From JAWKHR01 sp041394725 (GTDB lineage: Bacteria; Acidobacteriota; Vicinamibacteria; Vicinamibacterales; SCN-69-37), in NCBI GenBank assembly GCA_041394725.1, contig JAWKHR010000091.1:1-12997 (forward strand): a stretch of DNA of 12,997 nucleotides, read 5' to 3'. Position numbers and translations under genes: made by a program. Of this stretch, positions 6,904 to 12,997 are shown piece after piece. Below the pieces are notes generated by a model that worked only from the letters and a program-made list of their open reading frames with translations, was not told where the DNA came from and made no database searches. The first letter of the stretch is position 1; each line of letters opens with the position of its first letter.

Positions 6904-6963
6904 CTTCGAAGTTCGAAGTTCGAACTTGGAACCGTGGGGGCCGGCTTTGCCGGCGACGTTTCT
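6902..6963 (+). repeat. Left arm of a 62-bp inverted repeat framing the permease gene
   Basis: This stretch fills the gap between the hpnE stop and the stop codon of the convergent permease gene. It has an AT-rich half with nested palindromes (AACTTCGAAGTT at 6902-6913, AAGTTCGAACTT at 6916-6927), then GGAACCGTGGGGG, then a hairpin GCCGGC-TTT-GCCGGC (6940-6954) followed by a T-rich stretch. Its reverse complement recurs at 9398-9459 with 58 of 62 identical positions (differences: one C/G, one T/C and two adjacent TT/GG). The hairpin plus T-rich tail could weakly end hpnE transcripts. Confidence 0.9.
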
Positions 6964-9378
6964 CTATTCCGACCTGAGGGTCTGGGCCGGGTCGGTCCGG
7001 AGCGCGCGGCGGAGCGGGGGCGCGGCGGCGGCCGCTCCGGCGACGGCCATGACGGCCAGGGCGATCCCGATGGTCGCCGGATCGATGCCGTCCACCTCGA
7101 ACAGGAGATCGCGCATGAGCGGCGTCAGGGCCGCGGCCAGCGCGACGCCTGGGACGAGACCGGCAACCAGCATGACCGTCACGGGGCCCGCGACGAGCCG
7201 GACGATGCGCGACCGGCTGGCGCCGAGCGCGAGCCGGACGCCGATCTCGCGCCGCTGACCGGTCACGCTCGACGACAGCAGGCCGTAGACGCCGATCGCC
7301 GCCAGGAACAGCACGACGCCGGTGAACGTGCCCGCCAGGCCGGTAACCACGCGGTCGTTCGACCACGACGCCGCCACCAGCGCGCCCATCGTCGAGACGT
7401 CCGACGCCGTGACGCCAGGCGCCGCCGCGGAGAGAAGCGGCGGGATCGTCGCGGCCAGCTCACCGGCGTCGGGACCTGTGCTTCGCACGAGCAGCACGCC
7501 GCGGATCGCCGTCGCGGCCGTCTGCGGGCAGAGATACATGAAGTTCAGCGGCGCCTCGCGCACGGCGTTGTACCGCGCGTCGTCCACGACGCCGACGACG
7601 GTCATCGGCGGACGATTCCCCTCGACGAACCGCACCGCGCGACCGACGGAGTCCGCGCCGAGCAGACGATCCGCGAGGCGGCGGCCGAGGATGGCCACGG
7701 GCGGCGTGCCCGGCGCGTCAGCCGGCGCACACGCGCGCCCGGCGACGATCGGGATCCCCATCGTCTCGAAGTACCCGGGCCAGACGGTCTGGAAGAACGT
7801 GTGTGAGGGCGGGCGACCCTCGTTCGGACCGGCCGGCACGACGTTCACGCCGATCTCGCGGCCGCTGAACGGCGCGAACGAGGCGAGGCTCGCGTTCGCG
7901 ACGCCAGGCACGGCGCGCGCCGCCGCGAGCAGCCGGGCCAGCAGATCGGCCGCCTGACCTGCCGGCCGGGAGGGCAGCGTGTCGCGGAGCGACACGGCCA
8001 GCACGCGGCCCGCGTCGAATCCGACGTTCGCACGACCGAGGTTCACGAGGCTCCTGGCGAGCAGGCCGCTCCCGGTCAGCAGTGCGATGGAGATCGCGAG
8101 CTGCGCCACGACCAGGAACCGGCGGCCGCGAGATCGGCTGCTGCCGGAGAGACCGGCGGCGCGCCCGGACGCGAGCGCCGCCGGACGAGTGGATCCCAGG
8201 CTCGCGCGAACCGGGAGCCAGCCGCAGAGGACCAGCACGGCAAGGAACACGCCGCCAGCCGCTGCCGCCGCACGGAGGTCGAGGCTGCTGTCGAGCGAGA
8301 CGGGCGCGTCGCCCGGCATCCACGACACCAGCGCCGTGCTGACCCACGAGCTGACGACGAGGCCGGACGCGAACCCGACGCCCGCGAGCAGGCCGACTTC
8401 GATCACGCGGCGTCGGGCGAGCCGCCACGGCGACGCGCCGAGGGCCAGCTCGACGGCCAGGTCGCCCTGCTCGCCGGCGGCCCTGGCGATGGCCAGGCCA
8501 CCGACGTTCGCGCAGGCGACGGCGAGCAGCAGCACGACGATGGCGCCGAGGATGCGCGCCGCGGTCCCGAATCGATCGCGCAGGGGCGAGAGTCCGCGCG
8601 GGATCGGCGTGACGAGCAGCCGGGCCATGAGCTGTTCACGCTCCACCTCGGGCAGTGACGACTCGGCGGTCGCGGCCAGGAACGTCGCATCGAGGCGCGT
8701 GCGCGCCGCTTCCGCCGTCACGCCCGGCGCCAGCCGTGCGACGGCGGTCACGAACTGCGGCGGACGGCGTTCGAGATCGAGCGGCACGTAGACGTCCGTC
8801 GCCGCGCCGACGGTGAGGCCCGGGAATCCGCGCGGGGCGACGCCGACGATCGTCAACGGCCGTCCGGCGAGGACGACGGTCTGGCCGACGGCGGCCGGCG
8901 CACCGCCCAGCGTCCCGTTCCAGAAGGCGGCGCCGACCACCGCGATGGCCGCGTCGGACGCGTCGTCTTCATGGAACAGCCGCCCGGCAGCGGGACGCAG
9001 TCCCAGCACCGCGAAGTAGTTCGTCGTCACCCGCTGCACCGTGGCACGCGCGGTCCGCCCTTCGATCACGACGTCGCGCGCGCTTCCCGGCATCTCGGCC
9101 AGCGTGCCCGCGAGCGCGGCGTCAGCAGCCGACAGTCGCGCGAACGCGGCGGGCTCGATCTGGTCGAGGGCGGCCAGCGGACCGGCCGAGTGCAGCTGGA
9201 CGAGCGACGCCGGGGACCGGACCGGAAGGGTTCTCAGGAGCAGCGGATCGACGATGCGCAGGACCGACGCGCAGGTGCCGACCCCGACGGCGAGCGTGGC
9301 AATCGTCGTGAGCGAAAACGCCGGCGTTCGCCGAAGCCGCCGCCAGGCGATCGTGACGTCCCGCCAGATGTCCGACAC
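6964..9378 (-). CDS. ADOP-type FtsX/MacB-like permease without an ATPase partner
   Basis: An 804-residue membrane protein with two MacB/FtsX halves. It starts DVTIAWRRLRRTPAFSLTTIATLAVGVG with a first membrane helix, then a MacB-like extracytoplasmic domain (about 50-260), helices near ILGAIVVLLLAVACANVGGL and two or three more, FLVVAQLAISIALLTGSGLL, a second extracytoplasmic domain, and a final set starting GVVLFLAAIGVYGLLSSSV followed by the FtsX signature REIGVRLALGAS. This matches the large acidobacterial permeases called ADOP. The Arg-rich cytoplasmic N-terminal segment often found in them is absent. No ABC ATPase lies next to it, hence an orphan; its substrate is unknown. GTG 9378 is chosen from homology and an AAGG 5 nt upstream. 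The reading frame stays open far upstream, through the repeat and antisense to thiI, but without homology. The gene is framed by inverted repeats on both sides. Confidence 0.9.
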   Translation of the reverse strand: MSDIWRDVTIAWRRLRRTPAFSLTTIATLAVGVGTCASVLRIVDPLLLRTLPVRSPASLVQLHSAGPLAALDQIEPAAFARLSAADAALAGTLAEMPGSARDVVIEGRTARATVQRVTTNYFAVLGLRPAAGRLFHEDDASDAAIAVVGAAFWNGTLGGAPAAVGQTVVLAGRPLTIVGVAPRGFPGLTVGAATDVYVPLDLERRPPQFVTAVARLAPGVTAEAARTRLDATFLAATAESSLPEVEREQLMARLLVTPIPRGLSPLRDRFGTAARILGAIVVLLLAVACANVGGLAIARAAGEQGDLAVELALGASPWRLARRRVIEVGLLAGVGFASGLVVSSWVSTALVSWMPGDAPVSLDSSLDLRAAAAAGGVFLAVLVLCGWLPVRASLGSTRPAALASGRAAGLSGSSRSRGRRFLVVAQLAISIALLTGSGLLARSLVNLGRANVGFDAGRVLAVSLRDTLPSRPAGQAADLLARLLAAARAVPGVANASLASFAPFSGREIGVNVVPAGPNEGRPPSHTFFQTVWPGYFETMGIPIVAGRACAPADAPGTPPVAILGRRLADRLLGADSVGRAVRFVEGNRPPMTVVGVVDDARYNAVREAPLNFMYLCPQTAATAIRGVLLVRSTGPDAGELAATIPPLLSAAAPGVTASDVSTMGALVAASWSNDRVVTGLAGTFTGVVLFLAAIGVYGLLSSSVTGQRREIGVRLALGASRSRIVRLVAGPVTVMLVAGLVPGVALAAALTPLMRDLLFEVDGIDPATIGIALAVMAVAGAAAAAPPLRRALRTDPAQTLRSE

Positions 9379-9397
9379 GCCCGCCTTGTAGCACAAA

Positions 9398-9459
9398 AGA
9401 CCCGTCGCCGGCGAAGCCGGCCCCCACGGTTCCAAGTTCCAACTTCGAACTTCGAAGTT
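9398..9459 (-). repeat. Right arm of the 62-bp inverted repeat
   Basis: Read on the minus strand this is the same element as 6902-6963, with four mismatches. Its hairpin GCCGGC-GAA-GCCGGC lies at 9407-9421 and the palindrome AACTTCGAAGTT at 9448-9459. The GC hairpin faces the permease gene, ending 19 nt before its GTG; the AT-rich end faces thiI, 15 nt before its ATG. It therefore occupies most of the 96-bp divergent intergenic region and must touch the promoters or leaders of both genes. No target-site duplication is visible outside the two arms. Confidence 0.9.
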
Positions 9460-9470
9460 TGCAGGCGCTT

Positions 9471-9476
9471 TACAAT
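9471..9476 (+). promoter_or_regulatory. -10-like TACAAT at the thiI start
   Basis: TACAAT matches five of six bases of the sigma-70 -10 consensus. It overlaps the ATG at 9475 and lies 7 nt before an in-frame GTG at 9484. If it is a real -10 box, transcription would begin near 9483-9484 and the GTG would head a leaderless mRNA. No good -35 box is present at the normal distance, where the TTCGAA-rich repeat sits. Confidence 0.35.
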
Positions 9477-10695
9477 GCCTGACGTGTCCCGGGTCATCGC
9501 GCACTACGGCGAGCTGGCGCTCAAGGGGAAGAACCGTCCCTGGTTCATGAGCACGCTCGTGCGGAACGTGAAGTCCGCGCTCGCCGGTCTCGGCGTGGAG
9601 AGCGTGCGGATCGTCGTCGGCCGGATCGAGATCCGGCACCGATCCGACGCCGACTGGGGCGAGATTCGCGCGCGGCTCGCGCGGGTGCCCGGCATCGGCA
9701 ACTTCGCGCGGGCGCTGTTCGTCGAGCCCGATCTCGACCGCATCGCCGACGTCGTCGTCGAGGCCGTGCGCGGGCGGAGCGCGGCGTCGTTCCGGATCGC
9801 GGCGCGCCGTGCGGACAAGCGGTTTCCGCACGCGTCGCCGGACATCGAGCGGGTCATCGGGCGCCGCGTGCAGGAGGCGACGGGCTGGCCGGTGGATCTC
9901 TCGCGGCCCGCGTTCGTGATTCGCGTCGAGGTGCTCACGCACGAGGCGTTCGTCTCGTTCGACAAGGAACCGGGGACGGGCGGCCTGCCGGTCGGGACGG
10001 GCGGCCGGGTGCTCTGCCTGCTGTCGGGCGGGATCGACTCGCCCGTCGCGGCGTGGCGGATCATCCGTCGCGGGTGCCAGGCGTCGTTCGTGCACTTCCA
10101 CAGCCATCCGATCCTCTCGCGGACGTCGCAGGACAAGGCGCGCGAGCTGGCGAGGATCCTGACGGCCAGCCAGCTGCGGTCGCGCCTGTTCCTGGTGCCC
10201 TTCGGGCCGGTGCAGCAGCAGGTGGTGGTGACGGTGCCGCCGCCGCTGCGCGTGGTCGTCTATCGCCGCCTGATGATCCGGATCGCGGAGCGCATCGCCG
10301 CGCGTGCCGGCGCCCGGATGCTCGTGACCGGCGAGGTCATCGGCCAGGTCGCGTCGCAGACGCTCGACAACATGGCCGTGATCGACGAGGCCGCGACGCT
10401 GCCCGTGCTCCGGCCGCTCGTCGGGTTCGACAAGGAGGAGATCACGGCCGAGGCGCAGCGGCTCGGGACCTACGACGTCTCGATCGTGCCCGACGAGGAC
10501 TGCTGCACCCTGTTCACGCCCCGGTTTCCGGCCACGCGGGCCACCCTCGACGAGGTGCGGGCGGCCGAGGCCGGGCTGGACGTCGGGGCGCTGGTGGAGC
10601 GCGCCGCGGGGGACGCCGCCGTGGAGGATTTCCGCTTCCCGATGGTACAATCACCGGTCGCACGTCGCGCCGAAACCGCAGGAGATCAGCCGTGA
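9475..10695 (+). CDS. thiI: ThiI, tRNA 4-thiouridine synthase / thiazole sulfur-transfer protein, no rhodanese domain
   Basis: A 406-residue protein with the ThiI layout: an N-terminal ferredoxin-like segment (IAHYGELALKGKNRPWF), a THUMP RNA-binding domain (about 60-165; FPHASPDIERVIGRRVQ), and a PP-loop ATPase domain with S184-G-G-I-D-S189. The pair Cys343-Cys344 in DEDCCTLFTPR corresponds to the conserved cysteine of the adenylation domain. ThiI adenylates U8 of tRNA and transfers sulfur to make s4U, and in many species supports thiamine thiazole synthesis. The C-terminal rhodanese domain of the E. coli enzyme (482 aa) is absent, as in many Gram-positive and archaeal forms, so sulfur relay must use Cys343/344 or a partner. 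ATG 9475 is annotated; GTG 9484 is a real alternative. It is divergent from the permease and overlaps the aldolase by 4 nt (GTGA). Confidence 0.93.
   Translation: MPDVSRVIAHYGELALKGKNRPWFMSTLVRNVKSALAGLGVESVRIVVGRIEIRHRSDADWGEIRARLARVPGIGNFARALFVEPDLDRIADVVVEAVRGRSAASFRIAARRADKRFPHASPDIERVIGRRVQEATGWPVDLSRPAFVIRVEVLTHEAFVSFDKEPGTGGLPVGTGGRVLCLLSGGIDSPVAAWRIIRRGCQASFVHFHSHPILSRTSQDKARELARILTASQLRSRLFLVPFGPVQQQVVVTVPPPLRVVVYRRLMIRIAERIAARAGARMLVTGEVIGQVASQTLDNMAVIDEAATLPVLRPLVGFDKEEITAEAQRLGTYDVSIVPDEDCCTLFTPRFPATRATLDEVRAAEAGLDVGALVERAAGDAAVEDFRFPMVQSPVARRAETAGDQP
10646..10684 (+). promoter_or_regulatory. Ribosome binding site of the aldolase, with a possible internal -10 box
   Basis: AGGAG at 10680-10684 lies 7 nt before the GTG at 10692 and is the strongest ribosome binding site in the window, which fits a highly expressed central-metabolism enzyme. 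TACAAT at 10646-10651, inside the end of thiI, resembles a -10 box and would give a leader of about 35 nt, but no clear -35 hexamer lies 16-18 nt upstream. The binding site is well supported, the promoter only weakly. Confidence 0.4.
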
Positions 10696-11705
10696 AACTG
10701 ACCCCAGGGAAGCTCGCAGGGATGAAGGCCGTCTCGGATGCCCGAGGCGTCATCGCCGCCGCCGCGATGGATCAGCGCGGTTCGCTGAAGAAGGCCCTCG
10801 GCAAGGAGAAGGGCGCCGACATCAGCGACGCGATGATGGAGGAGTTCAAGTCGCTCGTCACCGAGGTGCTGACGCCGCACGCGAGCGCGATCCTGCTGGA
10901 TCCCGAATGGGGCCTGCCCGCCTCGCGGCGCCGCGCGAAGGATGCCGGGCTGCTCCTGGCCTACGAGAAGACCGGCTACGACAAGACCGGCCCCGGCCGG
11001 CTGCCGGACCTGCTCGACGTGTGGTCCGTGCGCCGACTGAAGGAGAGCGGCGCCGACTGCGTGAAGATCCTGCTCTACTACACCCCGTTCGACCCCGAGC
11101 CGATCAACGAGCAGAAGCACGCCTGGGTCGAGCGCATCGGCGACGAGTGCCGCGCGAACGACATCCCGTTCTTCCTCGAGTTCGTCGGCTACGAGGAAGG
11201 CGCGGACGAGAAGGGCCTCGAGTACGCGAAGAAGAAGCCGGAGATCGTCGCCGCGAGCATGGCCGAGTTCACGAAGGACCGCTACGGCGTGGACGTCATG
11301 AAGGTCGAGGTGCCGATCAACATGAAGTTCGTCGAGGGCGCCGGCGTCTACGCCGGCCAGAAGGCCTACACGCGCGACGAGGCGAAGCAGTGGTTCCTCG
11401 AGACCGCCAAGGTCGCGACGAAGCCGTTCATCTACCTCTCGGCCGGCGTCAGCAACGCCGAGTTCACCGAGTCGCTGGCGCTCGCCGCCGATTCCGGCGT
11501 GCGCTTCTCGGGCGTGCTCTGCGGTCGCGCGACCTGGAAGGACGGCATCCCGGTCTACGCGCGCGAGGGCGCCGACGCGTTCCGCGCGTGGCTCCAGACG
11601 AAGGGCGTCGAGAACATCAGCAACGTGAACGCGGCGCTGAAACCCGCGAGCCCGTGGTTCAGCTTCTACGGCGCGGCCAGCGCGGACAGCCTGAAAGGGT
11701 CCTGA
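10692..11705 (+). CDS. lacD: LacD-type class I aldolase (tagatose-1,6-bisphosphate aldolase family)
   Basis: A 337-residue class I (Schiff-base) aldolase of the LacD family: AAAMDQRGSLKKAL near the N-terminus, AILLDPEWGLPA, GADCVKILLYYTPFD, FFLEFVGYE, and KVEVPINMKF with Lys204 as the expected Schiff-base lysine (LacD of streptococci uses a lysine at about 205). The family cleaves tagatose 1,6-bisphosphate to dihydroxyacetone phosphate and glyceraldehyde 3-phosphate, and several members also take fructose 1,6-bisphosphate. No other galactose or tagatose gene is nearby, so a general glycolytic or ketose-bisphosphate role is at least as likely. The start is fixed by AGGAG and by the GTGA overlap with thiI. 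The gene is rich in AAG (Lys) and GAG (Glu) codons compared with its Arg-rich neighbours, consistent with an abundant soluble protein. Confidence 0.88.
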   Translation: MKLTPGKLAGMKAVSDARGVIAAAAMDQRGSLKKALGKEKGADISDAMMEEFKSLVTEVLTPHASAILLDPEWGLPASRRRAKDAGLLLAYEKTGYDKTGPGRLPDLLDVWSVRRLKESGADCVKILLYYTPFDPEPINEQKHAWVERIGDECRANDIPFFLEFVGYEEGADEKGLEYAKKKPEIVAASMAEFTKDRYGVDVMKVEVPINMKFVEGAGVYAGQKAYTRDEAKQWFLETAKVATKPFIYLSAGVSNAEFTESLALAADSGVRFSGVLCGRATWKDGIPVYAREGADAFRAWLQTKGVENISNVNAALKPASPWFSFYGAASADSLKGS

Positions 11706-11716
11706 GGGTCCCATTG

Positions 11717-11752
11717 AAAAAAGGTCCCGGGCCCCGAAGGTGGCCCGGCACC
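11717..11752 (-). terminator. Hairpin with T-tract that reads as an intrinsic terminator on the minus strand
   Basis: Left arm GGTCCCGGGCC (11723-11733) pairs with GGCCCGGCACC (11742-11752): ten base pairs with one C-C mismatch and an 8-nt loop. Six A residues (11717-11722) sit directly left of it, so on the minus strand the hairpin is followed by six T residues, the form of a Rho-independent terminator. On the plus strand no T-run follows, so it is a poor terminator for the aldolase that ends at 11705. No minus-strand gene is evident to its right. It could block antisense transcription or be part of the neighbouring repeat. Confidence 0.6.
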
Positions 11753-11754
11753 GC

Positions 11755-11786
11755 GGTTCGAACTTCGAACTTCGAAGTTCAAAGTT
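11755..11786 (-). repeat. Partial third copy of the TTCGAA repeat, upstream of def
   Basis: On the minus strand 11779-11756 is identical over 24 nt to 6902-6925, the AT-rich half of the 62-bp repeat. It contains the 14-bp palindrome GAACTTCGAAGTTC (11767-11780). The GCCGGC hairpin half is missing, but another GC hairpin (11723-11752) lies in the same relative place. Like the right arm near thiI, its AT-rich end faces a plus-strand start codon, 22 nt before the def ATG, and both are followed by similar bases (GCAGGCGCTTT near thiI, GCAAGCGCTTT here). Confidence 0.8.
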
Positions 11787-11808
11787 ACGCAAGCGCTTTT
11801 CAAACCCA

Positions 11809-12384
11809 ATGTCTATCCTGAAGGTCGCGATGATGGGGCATCCCGTGCTGCGGACGCCGGCCGAGCCGGTGCCGCAGAACGAGATCAAGTCGTCGCGCAT
11901 CCAGCAGCTCATCGACGACATGTTCGAGACGATGCGGGAGTACTCCGGCATCGGGCTCGCGGGGCCGCAGGTGCACCAGGGGCTGCGCATCTTCGTGGCC
12001 GGGACGACGAAGGCGCCGGTGCCGAACGCGATGACCGACGACCACGACATGCCGTACATCGCGCTCGTGAACCCCGAAATCGAGGTCGTCTCGCCCCAGC
12101 GGATCGAGGGCTGGGAGGGCTGCCTCAGCATCCCCGAGGTCCGCGGCCTCGTGCCGCGCGCGATGGAGATCCGCGTCCGCGCGCTGGACCGCGCCGGGCG
12201 CCGGCTGGAGTTCACCGCGAGCGGCCTGCCCGCGCGCGTCATCCAGCACGAGCACGACCACCTCGACGGCGTCCTGTTCATGGACCGGATGCCGACGCTC
12301 GCCTCGCTGACCTACATGGACGAGTACCGGCGCTTCTGGGCGAAGGACGACGACGACCACGACGAGGACGGGAGCGGGGAGTGA
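11809..12384 (+). CDS. def: Peptide deformylase
   Basis: A 191-residue polypeptide deformylase with all three family motifs: G47-I-G-L-A-G-P-Q54 (motif 1, with Gly52 where Ala is commoner), E103-G-C-L-S-I-P (motif 2, metal ligand Cys105), and Q146-H-E-H-D-H (motif 3, ligands His147 and His151, catalytic Glu148). The enzyme removes the formyl group from the N-terminal Met of new proteins at the ribosome, usually with Fe2+. Length is slightly above E. coli Def (169 aa) because of an insertion around residues 70-85 and an acidic Asp/Glu-rich tail. ATG 11809 is chosen from homology (SILKVAMMGHPVLR). No Shine-Dalgarno is visible before it. Its stop overlaps the next gene by 4 nt (GTGA). Confidence 0.95.
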   Translation: MSILKVAMMGHPVLRTPAEPVPQNEIKSSRIQQLIDDMFETMREYSGIGLAGPQVHQGLRIFVAGTTKAPVPNAMTDDHDMPYIALVNPEIEVVSPQRIEGWEGCLSIPEVRGLVPRAMEIRVRALDRAGRRLEFTASGLPARVIQHEHDHLDGVLFMDRMPTLASLTYMDEYRRFWAKDDDDHDEDGSGE

Positions 12385-12997
12385 GCGAGGCCGCGTTCAC
12401 GCCCGCCGAGCGCGCCGCCCTCGAGCCCTGGGTCACCAACGTCGATGGTCCCGTCTTCGCGCTGACCGGCCTGCCCGAGACCGTCAAGGGCGCGCTCTTC
12501 GCGCGCTACTCGCGATCGCCCAAGTCGCTGCGCCGGCTCTTCCTCGACGAGTTCCTCGGCGAGATGGCCGAGGCGGGCGCCGCGGGCGCCACGGCCGGCG
12601 GCGTCGGACAGGAACGCGCCGACCGGCTGTACCAGCGCGTGTTCAACGAATACGGCGACGACTCGGTCGCGCAGCTCGGCGGCGTCCACCTGGCCGTCGA
12701 GGACGCGTCGAACGTCCTCACCAAGGTCCTCGAGCGCGGCCGGCTGATGGCCTACCTCGAGCAGTCCACGCGCTACATCCCGTACACCGAGCGGCGCGGC
12801 GACCACTGGCGCTACCTCGTGCCCGCCGAGCTCGACGGCCACCCCCTGCGCGACGAGTTCGTCCGGACGATGGACGCGGCGTTCGAGACCTACGCGCGGT
12901 GGATCGACCCGATGCGCGCGTGGTTCGAGCGGCGCCATCCGAAGGCGCCCGGCGACTCGGACGCGGTGCACCGCGCCGCGATTCGCGCCAAGGCGCT
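12381..12997 (+). CDS. ThyX-like protein (flavin-dependent thymidylate synthase family), 3' end outside window
   Basis: An open frame from GTG 12381 to the right edge (205 codons seen). After about 35 residues comes RYSRSPKSLRRLFLDEF, then EYGDDSVAQLGGVHLAVEDASN and R119-G-R121-LMAYLEQ-S129-T-R131-Y132. The last run aligns with the ThyX signature R-H-R-x7-S followed by x-R-Y, where the two arginines, the serine and the final RY are kept but the histidine is glycine. ThyX makes dTMP from dUMP using methylene-tetrahydrofolate, FAD and NADPH. Classical ThyX proteins have about 220-260 residues; here 205 residues are already used shortly after the signature, so this is probably one of the longer ThyX-like proteins. 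Whether it is an active thymidylate synthase is uncertain. It is translationally coupled to def. Confidence 0.8.
   Translation, partial: MSEAAFTPAERAALEPWVTNVDGPVFALTGLPETVKGALFARYSRSPKSLRRLFLDEFLGEMAEAGAAGATAGGVGQERADRLYQRVFNEYGDDSVAQLGGVHLAVEDASNVLTKVLERGRLMAYLEQSTRYIPYTERRGDHWRYLVPAELDGHPLRDEFVRTMDAAFETYARWIDPMRAWFERRHPKAPGDSDAVHRAAIRAKA

Noticed and set aside
6902..9459. Classical insertion sequence bounded by terminal inverted repeats
   Set aside because: The only gene inside is a permease, no transposase motif is present, and the bases outside the arms show no matching target duplication.
9379..10650. Extension of the permease frame far upstream of GTG 9378
   Set aside because: The frame is open through the repeat and antisense to thiI, but homology starts at the GTG, and the upstream part reads as Arg/His/Asp-rich shadow of thiI.
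11755..11763. GGTTCGAAC resembles a tRNA T-arm
   Set aside because: It is part of the TTCGAA repeat array. No acceptor, D or anticodon arm can be drawn around it.
11755..11786. Short TTCGAA units in tandem looked like a CRISPR or direct-repeat array
   Set aside because: The units are 7-8 nt long without spacers, and form palindromes instead. No cas gene is present.
10686..12281. Long minus-strand frame of 531 codons opposite the aldolase and def
   Set aside because: It spans two well-supported plus-strand genes and the non-coding repeat between them, and shows no recognisable motif. It is a GC-driven antisense frame.

Overview
This window is a GC-rich, densely packed bacterial chromosome segment with twelve protein genes, two of them cut by the window edges, and no RNA gene, phage gene or CRISPR array. 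The GC content, the frequent GTG starts, the 4-nt stop/start overlaps, a FtsX/MacB-type permease of the ADOP kind typical of Acidobacteriota, and the hopanoid squalene genes hpnCDE together suggest an acidobacterium, possibly of the Vicinamibacteria. That placement is inference; there is no marker gene here that settles it.

Region 1 (1-3264): a secreted alpha/beta-hydrolase (minus strand, running off the left edge) has a glycine where the nucleophile serine is expected. It starts head-to-head with, and overlaps, ygfZ (plus), a folate-binding protein of Fe-S cluster maintenance. ygfZ converges on a two-gene minus-strand repair unit, mutY-mutT: an adenine (or mismatch) glycosylase without the usual C-terminal 8-oxoG-reading domain, followed 7 nt later by a free-standing NUDIX pyrophosphohydrolase.

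Region 2 (3274-6903): a plus-strand operon pduO-hpnC-hpnD-hpnE. All four genes are joined by GTGA or ATGA overlaps. hpnD, hpnC and hpnE turn farnesyl diphosphate into squalene via presqualene diphosphate and hydroxysqualene; pduO makes adenosylcobalamin. The mutY and pduO start codons face away from each other with only 9 bp between them, around a symmetrical AT-rich core.

Region 3 (6902-9459): an orphan ADOP-type permease gene (minus) framed almost exactly by a 62-bp inverted repeat (58 of 62 positions identical by eye). A partial third copy lies upstream of def. The repeat combines TTCGAA-rich palindromes with a GCCGGC hairpin and looks like an interspersed family of the genome.

Region 4 (9475-12997): thiI (tRNA 4-thiouridine/thiazole sulfur transfer, no rhodanese domain) overlaps a class I LacD-type aldolase. 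After a 103-nt gap, holding a hairpin that reads as an intrinsic terminator only on the minus strand and the third repeat copy, come def (peptide deformylase) and an overlapping ThyX-like gene with a variant RGR-X7-S signature that runs off the right edge.

Most of the window is housekeeping. The parts worth a second look are the repeat-framed permease, the variant active-site motifs at both edges, the split MutY/MutT arrangement, the backward terminator, and start codons placed 6-7 nt after -10-like hexamers, which hint at leaderless mRNAs.
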